The notes below the pieces were generated by a model. The model was given only the letters and a program-made list of their open reading frames with translations, was not told the DNA's origin and made no database searches. A DNA stretch of 64,000 bases, taken from NCBI RefSeq assembly GCF_030409325.1, contig NZ_JAUFPR010000003.1, positions 186,001-250,000 of the forward strand, read 5' to 3'. Below, piece by piece: positions 60,108 through 64,000 of this stretch (its first letter is position 1; the number at the start of each line of letters is the position of its first letter). The translations under genes were made by a program, and so were the position numbers. This DNA is from Mucilaginibacter aquaedulcis (GTDB taxonomy: Bacteria > Bacteroidota > Bacteroidia > Sphingobacteriales > Sphingobacteriaceae).

Positions 60108-61571
60108 TTATTCCACTATCAGCGTAGCGATAGAATGCGGCAGGCTGGTTGTTTTGGCAGCTTTGCCTTTTATCCACAGGCTGTAGTCAATTTTTTCGTC
60201 GGTTTTGTTCATTACTACAACGGCCAGTTTACCATCGGTATTGAGGTAAGCGGTGGTTAACAGTTTATCCCTGCTAGCTACCGCGCTTACACGTTTTGCT
60301 CCCGGGTGAATATATTTGGAGAAATGGCCCAGGTAATAGTATGAACTGGTGTAAATGAGGCTGCCGTTGCGGGTATCGGCATGTACCGGGGCAAAGCAAA
60401 AATTACCTACATGGTTAGGGCCACCTTTTTCATCAAGCAGGATGTTCCAGTCGGTCCAGGCTACAGTGCCGGCATTAAAATCATTGATCATGGACAGGCC
60501 ATATCTTTCGCCCAGTGCCCAGTCGTTGATTTTAGCAAAATCAAATTTCTCGATACAACCTTCCGTAAATATCAGGTTTTTATCAGGGAACGATTCATGT
60601 ACCCTGCGGGTGCTTTCAAACTGCTGCCCTGCGCCTGTCCAGGTTTCGTACCAGTGAAAACCCACCCCCCAAATGTATTTGGCAGCTTCCGGATCTTCCA
60701 GTATGGTGCTGGCGCGCTGGTAAAGCAAATCGCGGTTATGATCCCAAACAATTAGTTTTTTATCGGCCAGGCCCTGTTTGTGTAATGTTGGGCCTAAAAA
60801 GTTCTTTACAAAATCGCGCTCCTCTTCGGCAGTGTACATACATGATTCCCAGGTTTGTTTGGCCATAGGCTCGTTCTGTACCGAAAGGCCCCATACCGGG
60901 ATACCCTCTTTTTCATAAGCCTTGATAAACTTTACATAAAAATTTGCCCAGTTTTGATCAAATTCAGGCTTTAATTTACCGCCATGCAACACATCGTTAT
61001 TATCCTTCATAAAAGCCGGTGGGCTCCATGGCGAAACAAACAGCGTTAACTTACCACCCGCGGCAGCTGTAGCAGCCTTTATAAAAGGTATACGGTAGGT
61101 TTTATCATGGCTAATATCAAACGTTTTCAGGTCGGCGTCACCTTCTTTAACGTAGCTATAGCTGGCGCTCGAAAAATCGCAGCTTTGGATGTTGGTACGG
61201 CCGAGGGTATAACCAATTCCTTTTTCCTTATCAAAATAAGCGGTTAAAAATTCCTGCTGCTTATCTTTTGGTAGTTTATAAAACACCTCGGCCGAGGCAT
61301 CGGTCAGGGCTCCGCCTATGCCCATCATAGTCTGGAATGTTTTAGCAGGATCAACAAAAACCGATAATTCGGTTTCAGGGGGTTGAGCATTGTCGGTAAA
61401 ATGAAGCGTTTCTGTAGTGGTAAACTTATAACCGGCTTCCTTTTCCGAAACAATCACCTTAACCGATTTATTACTCGTGGTAAACGGTGTTGTGCCCTGT
61501 GCCCTTACAAGGCCAGCGTTTGCTAAGCTGCCTGCAACTAAGCAGGCAATTAAAAATTCTTTCTTCATCAT
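60108..61571 (-). CDS. GH30-family glycoside hydrolase (glucosylceramidase-like)
   Basis: A 487-residue exported enzyme of glycoside hydrolase family 30. A signal peptide (FLIACLVAGSLANAGLVRAQ) precedes a TIM barrel with acid/base Glu234 in LSVQNEPM and nucleophile Glu337 in IFTEGCIE, and the companion beta-sandwich at the C-terminus. Length and motifs point to subfamilies acting on glucosylceramide, beta-1,6-glucan or xylan. With GH43 and SusD in the same window it suggests glycan use, though the genes are not one cluster. Confidence 0.9.
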   Translation of the reverse strand: MMKKEFLIACLVAGSLANAGLVRAQGTTPFTTSNKSVKVIVSEKEAGYKFTTTETLHFTDNAQPPETELSVFVDPAKTFQTMMGIGGALTDASAEVFYKLPKDKQQEFLTAYFDKEKGIGYTLGRTNIQSCDFSSASYSYVKEGDADLKTFDISHDKTYRIPFIKAATAAAGGKLTLFVSPWSPPAFMKDNNDVLHGGKLKPEFDQNWANFYVKFIKAYEKEGIPVWGLSVQNEPMAKQTWESCMYTAEEERDFVKNFLGPTLHKQGLADKKLIVWDHNRDLLYQRASTILEDPEAAKYIWGVGFHWYETWTGAGQQFESTRRVHESFPDKNLIFTEGCIEKFDFAKINDWALGERYGLSMINDFNAGTVAWTDWNILLDEKGGPNHVGNFCFAPVHADTRNGSLIYTSSYYYLGHFSKYIHPGAKRVSAVASRDKLLTTAYLNTDGKLAVVVMNKTDEKIDYSLWIKGKAAKTTSLPHSIATLIVE

Positions 61572-61894
61572 TTAATGTAATAGGAAAGCCGGGGTTTAAA
61601 TATTGCTGAAACGAAGCATTTCCGGCAACTCAAATTTATTAAAGTTTATGACAAATAAGCAATACCAAGCGTATAAATAATTGATTTATAACAACTTGAC
61701 AACTACCTGATACGCTTTAATACCGTGGCTATCATTTACAAAAAATCTAATAATCAGGCTATTCCGTTCCTGAACAGCAAGAGCGGGCAAAAATACGATG
61801 CGGTTAAATACATGAACGTTTTTTAGTTTAAAATGTCCCCTATATCGTAAATCATCTATTCAAATACCCACTTATTGAAAAAGCAACTGCTTTT
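61572..61894. other. Non-coding gap, no assigned element
   Basis: No gene or convincing promoter was found. A short hairpin AAAAAGCA / TGCTTTTT at 61878-61895 runs into the stop codon of the small lipoprotein gene and may terminate it. The rest is AT-rich. Confidence 0.4.
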
Positions 61895-62257
61895 TTAGCG
61901 TCCGTCGGCATAATGCCCGTGTTTGATCATGTCTTTAACAGCCTGGGCTAAAAACTCCTTATCGCCTTCATTCAGGATGCTTTGTTTGCCTCCGTCATTA
62001 ACCTCATAGGTAATTTTACCATTACGGTCACTTTCGGCTGTAAGTTCTTTACCACCTCGCTGGTATTTCACATAACCATTAGGCGAAATACTGCGGATAG
62101 CCGTTCCCTCATCATTAAAATAAGTTTGACCCACATATTCAATTTTTACCGTAACCCCATTACCATTTTCCATAATGGTAGTATGACGTTGCCCAAAGCG
62201 GCAAGCACTTATTAATGCTACTAAAGCAACGGCAGCAAAAAATGTTAGTTTTTTCAT
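61895..62257 (-). CDS. Small lipoprotein of unknown function
   Basis: A 120-residue protein starting at ATG 62257, with signal peptide and lipobox (VALVALISAC, lipid-modified Cys near 18). The mature part is beta-rich and polar (TIMENGNGVTVKIEYVGQTYFNDEGTAIRSI), with KSYEVND-like spacing and a C-terminal helical tail (FLAQAVKDMIKHGHYADG). The longer frame from 62341 passes through the promoter region and is not used. I do not recognise a family. A good promoter with a palindromic operator lies upstream. Confidence 0.65.
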   Translation of the reverse strand: MKKLTFFAAVALVALISACRFGQRHTTIMENGNGVTVKIEYVGQTYFNDEGTAIRSISPNGYVKYQRGGKELTAESDRNGKITYEVNDGGKQSILNEGDKEFLAQAVKDMIKHGHYADGR

Positions 62258-62288
62258 GGTATATTTTTTTAGCGTAAGTGATTCTATA

Positions 62289-62329
62289 CAAATATATACA
62301 AAACACAGTACTATACAATACATAGTACT
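62289..62329 (-). promoter_or_regulatory. Promoter and palindromic operator of the small lipoprotein
   Basis: On the minus strand ATTG (62319-62316), 19 bases, then TATATTTG (62296-62289), one base off the consensus TTTG-N19-TAnnTTTG. A palindrome AGTACTAT-ACAATAC-ATAGTACT (62307-62329, perfect 8-bp arms) sits across the -33 box. This suggests repression by a dimeric regulator not present in the window. Confidence 0.6.
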
Positions 62330-62428
62330 AATATTTATCATTATTTAAGAACTTGTAAAAAACTATTCGGAAAAAAAGCTATCATGACCATAGCATCCCC
62401 CTTATCCACCAAACCAGAGGGCACAAAA

Positions 62429-62462
62429 AAGGCCGGTGCTTCTGACGAAACACCGGCCTTCT
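62429..62462 (-). terminator. SusD gene terminator
   Basis: A perfect 10-bp stem AAGGCCGGTG / CACCGGCCTT with a 12-base loop. On the minus strand it is followed by TTTTGTGCC. It lies 19 bases past the stop of the SusD gene. Confidence 0.85.
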
Positions 62463-62480
62463 ATTTTACCTGGCAATTAA

Positions 62481-63995
62481 TTAAAAGCCAGGGTTGTTTG
62501 GTAACAATTTAGGATTAACATCTGTTTCAACCTTTGGTAAAGGGAATAACAGTTGTTTTTCTGTAAATGTAGCGCCGTAAACAGTTTTGTGACCTACAAA
62601 GTTATCCCATGCACCAGTAACGTCATTGTGTACTTTACGGGTACGCAGCATATCAAACCACATTTTGTTCTCGAAGCAAAGCTCGTAGTAACGTTGGATC
62701 CAAACTTCCTGCTCAAACGCATCAACACTTAAAGTGCCTATAGGAGCAAGTTTTGCTCTTGCACGGATAGCGTTTACATAAGCAATAGCATTTGCGTTCG
62801 GGCCGTTTTCTGCACGGTTTGATGCTTCGGCATACATTAAGTATACATCAGCCAAACGGTAAACGGTGTAGTTCAAATCTGATTTTGCAGTGGTGGTTAC
62901 CGCGTTTACATCAAACCATTTGTAAATGTAGTGGTTTTTGAACTGTACCGTTGTACCTGGTACTTTTGAGCTTGGGTAACTGGTGTAAAAGAATTGTCTT
63001 TCAGCTACGCGCTTATCGCCTGCCGGGTACGAAGCAATGAACTGATCTGTTGGCCAAACTGAACCGTACTCATCAGAGTATTTAGATATACCTGAGAAGT
63101 TAGGAATAGTATATGGGGTAAGGTTATTGTTAATATTAACGCTTGCCGCATATTGTACCTGCAAAATAAACTCCCCTGTGTTTTTGTTTGCAGGGTTGAT
63201 CATATCAGTATATTCAGGGAACAGGGTATAACCACCATTCTGAATTACAGCAAGGGAACGTTTTGCTGATTCTGCATAATTTGCAGCACCACCGTTTATA
63301 GCAGCACCTGCATAAGTTAAGTAAACATCGGCAAGTATTGACTCAACAGCACCCATTGATACTTTACCTGTAGCATCTTTCCATGGCAGGGTTGATTTTT
63401 CGGCAGCAAGCAAATCAGGGATGATCACCTCATCATAAATTTGTTTTGCCGGAACACGTGAAACCTGCAGGTTCAGATCCTTTGGTGGTTCAATGATTTT
63501 AGGAACAGCACCGTACATACGTACCAGGAAGAAGTAGTACAATGCACGCATAGTACGGGCTTCGGCTACCATGTTGTTTTTAGCCTCATCAGTTAAACCG
63601 GCCGCATTAATAAGCGGAATCCTTTGAATAGCCAGGTTGGTTGCGCCTATACCGAGGTACATTTGCTGCCACCAGGTATCAACGAAAAACGATGTATTGC
63701 TGTAAATAAGTGTTTGAAAGTTTACGAAACCGGTTTGGCCCAAATCGCTGTTTGCTTTACCGGTCATAAACTCCATGAGGTCCCAGGTGCTACCACCGTA
63801 TGAGCCCGGCTGGCCTGCCACCAAACCATTAAAGTTTTGATAAGCACCATTGGCAAATGCACGTGCTACCTTAGCACTTGAAAGGTCGGCATCAGGCGTC
63901 AGTACAGATTTCGGATGCTCCTCCAAAAACTTTTTGCATGACGAGCATGAAAGTACAAGGCAGGTTGCTACTAATATATTTTTTAATGTTTTCAT
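62481..63995 (-). CDS. RagB/SusD-family outer-membrane nutrient-binding lipoprotein
   Basis: A 504-residue lipoprotein. The lipobox (VATCLVLSCSSC, lipid-modified Cys near 20) is followed by KKFLEEHP, common to the family, then helical TPR-like repeats and the typical endings LADVYLMYAEASNRA (about 390), RYYELCFENKMWFDMLRTRK and LFPLPKVETDVNPKLLPNNPGF. SusD-like proteins bind glycans or peptides on the cell surface above a SusC TonB-dependent channel. SusC normally precedes SusD, here beyond the right edge of the window. Its start is 5 bases from that edge. Confidence 0.93.
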   Translation of the reverse strand: MKTLKNILVATCLVLSCSSCKKFLEEHPKSVLTPDADLSSAKVARAFANGAYQNFNGLVAGQPGSYGGSTWDLMEFMTGKANSDLGQTGFVNFQTLIYSNTSFFVDTWWQQMYLGIGATNLAIQRIPLINAAGLTDEAKNNMVAEARTMRALYYFFLVRMYGAVPKIIEPPKDLNLQVSRVPAKQIYDEVIIPDLLAAEKSTLPWKDATGKVSMGAVESILADVYLTYAGAAINGGAANYAESAKRSLAVIQNGGYTLFPEYTDMINPANKNTGEFILQVQYAASVNINNNLTPYTIPNFSGISKYSDEYGSVWPTDQFIASYPAGDKRVAERQFFYTSYPSSKVPGTTVQFKNHYIYKWFDVNAVTTTAKSDLNYTVYRLADVYLMYAEASNRAENGPNANAIAYVNAIRARAKLAPIGTLSVDAFEQEVWIQRYYELCFENKMWFDMLRTRKVHNDVTGAWDNFVGHKTVYGATFTEKQLLFPLPKVETDVNPKLLPNNPGF

Positions 63996-64000
63996 TTTCA

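Noticed and set aside
62481-63995. A polysaccharide-utilisation locus including GH30, GH43 and SusD
   Set aside because: The three genes are separated by many unrelated genes, lie in different orientations and no SusC is inside the window; a shared locus is not supported.

Overview
The window looks like the chromosome of a Bacteroidota bacterium of the family Sphingobacteriaceae, with Mucilaginibacter or Pedobacter as the best guess. Evidence for this is a SusD-type outer-membrane lipoprotein, a type IX secretion plug-family protein, a TamL-like lipoprotein, promoters of the Bacteroidota TTTG / TAnnTTTG type, a sigma-54 regulator tied to a split kdp system, and many dispersed palindromic intergenic repeats. 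It is a mosaic of housekeeping and accessory genes. I see no prophage, insertion sequence, integrase or CRISPR array.

Layout. 0.2-10.3 kb: hemA, a DoxX-like membrane protein, a GNAT-nitrilase fusion, an ArsR-type regulator with an MFS exporter, an alpha/beta hydrolase, an outer-membrane barrel, an AraC regulator and a LytS/LytR-type two-component pair. 10.5-26.5 kb: ispG carrying two in-frame repeat inserts, a toxin-antitoxin pair, an RDD protein, an MBL hydrolase, a PoxB-like TPP enzyme, a frameshifted SDR gene, an M1 peptidase, an ArsC/Spx-like protein, an outer-membrane barrel protein, the conserved pth-rplY-prs cluster and tRNA-Gln. 26.7-40.1 kb: a GT117-like membrane glycosyltransferase, an acyl-CoA thioesterase, a Pmp3-type peptide, and the potassium locus (sigma-54 response regulator, two tiny membrane peptides, kdpA, kdpB, kdpC, a stand-alone KdpD sensor domain, a separate histidine kinase). 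40.4-43.3 kb: an arsenic operon (Cys-rich DUF6428-like protein, ArsN2-like acetyltransferase, ArsC, ArsR, ACR3) with two copies of one operator. 43.4-64 kb: GH43, accA, the type IX plug protein, ABC-F, SGNH hydrolase, pyrD, a 58-residue basic protein, tRNA-Cys, an rRNA/tRNA methyltransferase, TamL, TspO, purU, GH30 and SusD.

The most unusual signal is not a gene. Five loci carry the same architecture built from different sequences: two inverted arms, each a run of three to six degenerate 7-bp units in strict 7-bp register, around a short centre. The unit differs at every locus (AGTTTTG, AGTnTTG, GTTCATn, ATTTGGG/AATCCGA, ACGTnnn). Two of the five lie in frame inside ispG. A second class has arms with 8/9-bp spacing and a fixed GGTTCAGACA end. 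Other palindromic families (a 125-151-bp GACTCACCC-ended element in three copies, CTCCGTAGG, CCCCCTAAAGGGGG and GTCATTTCGA types) fill most of the larger gaps. One of them forms the sequence directly upstream of the pth start codon.

Gene starts were chosen by family N-termini, signal peptides and ATG availability. hemA appears to start with TTG and tamL with GTG or TTG. All functional calls are from reading motifs by eye, without database searches.
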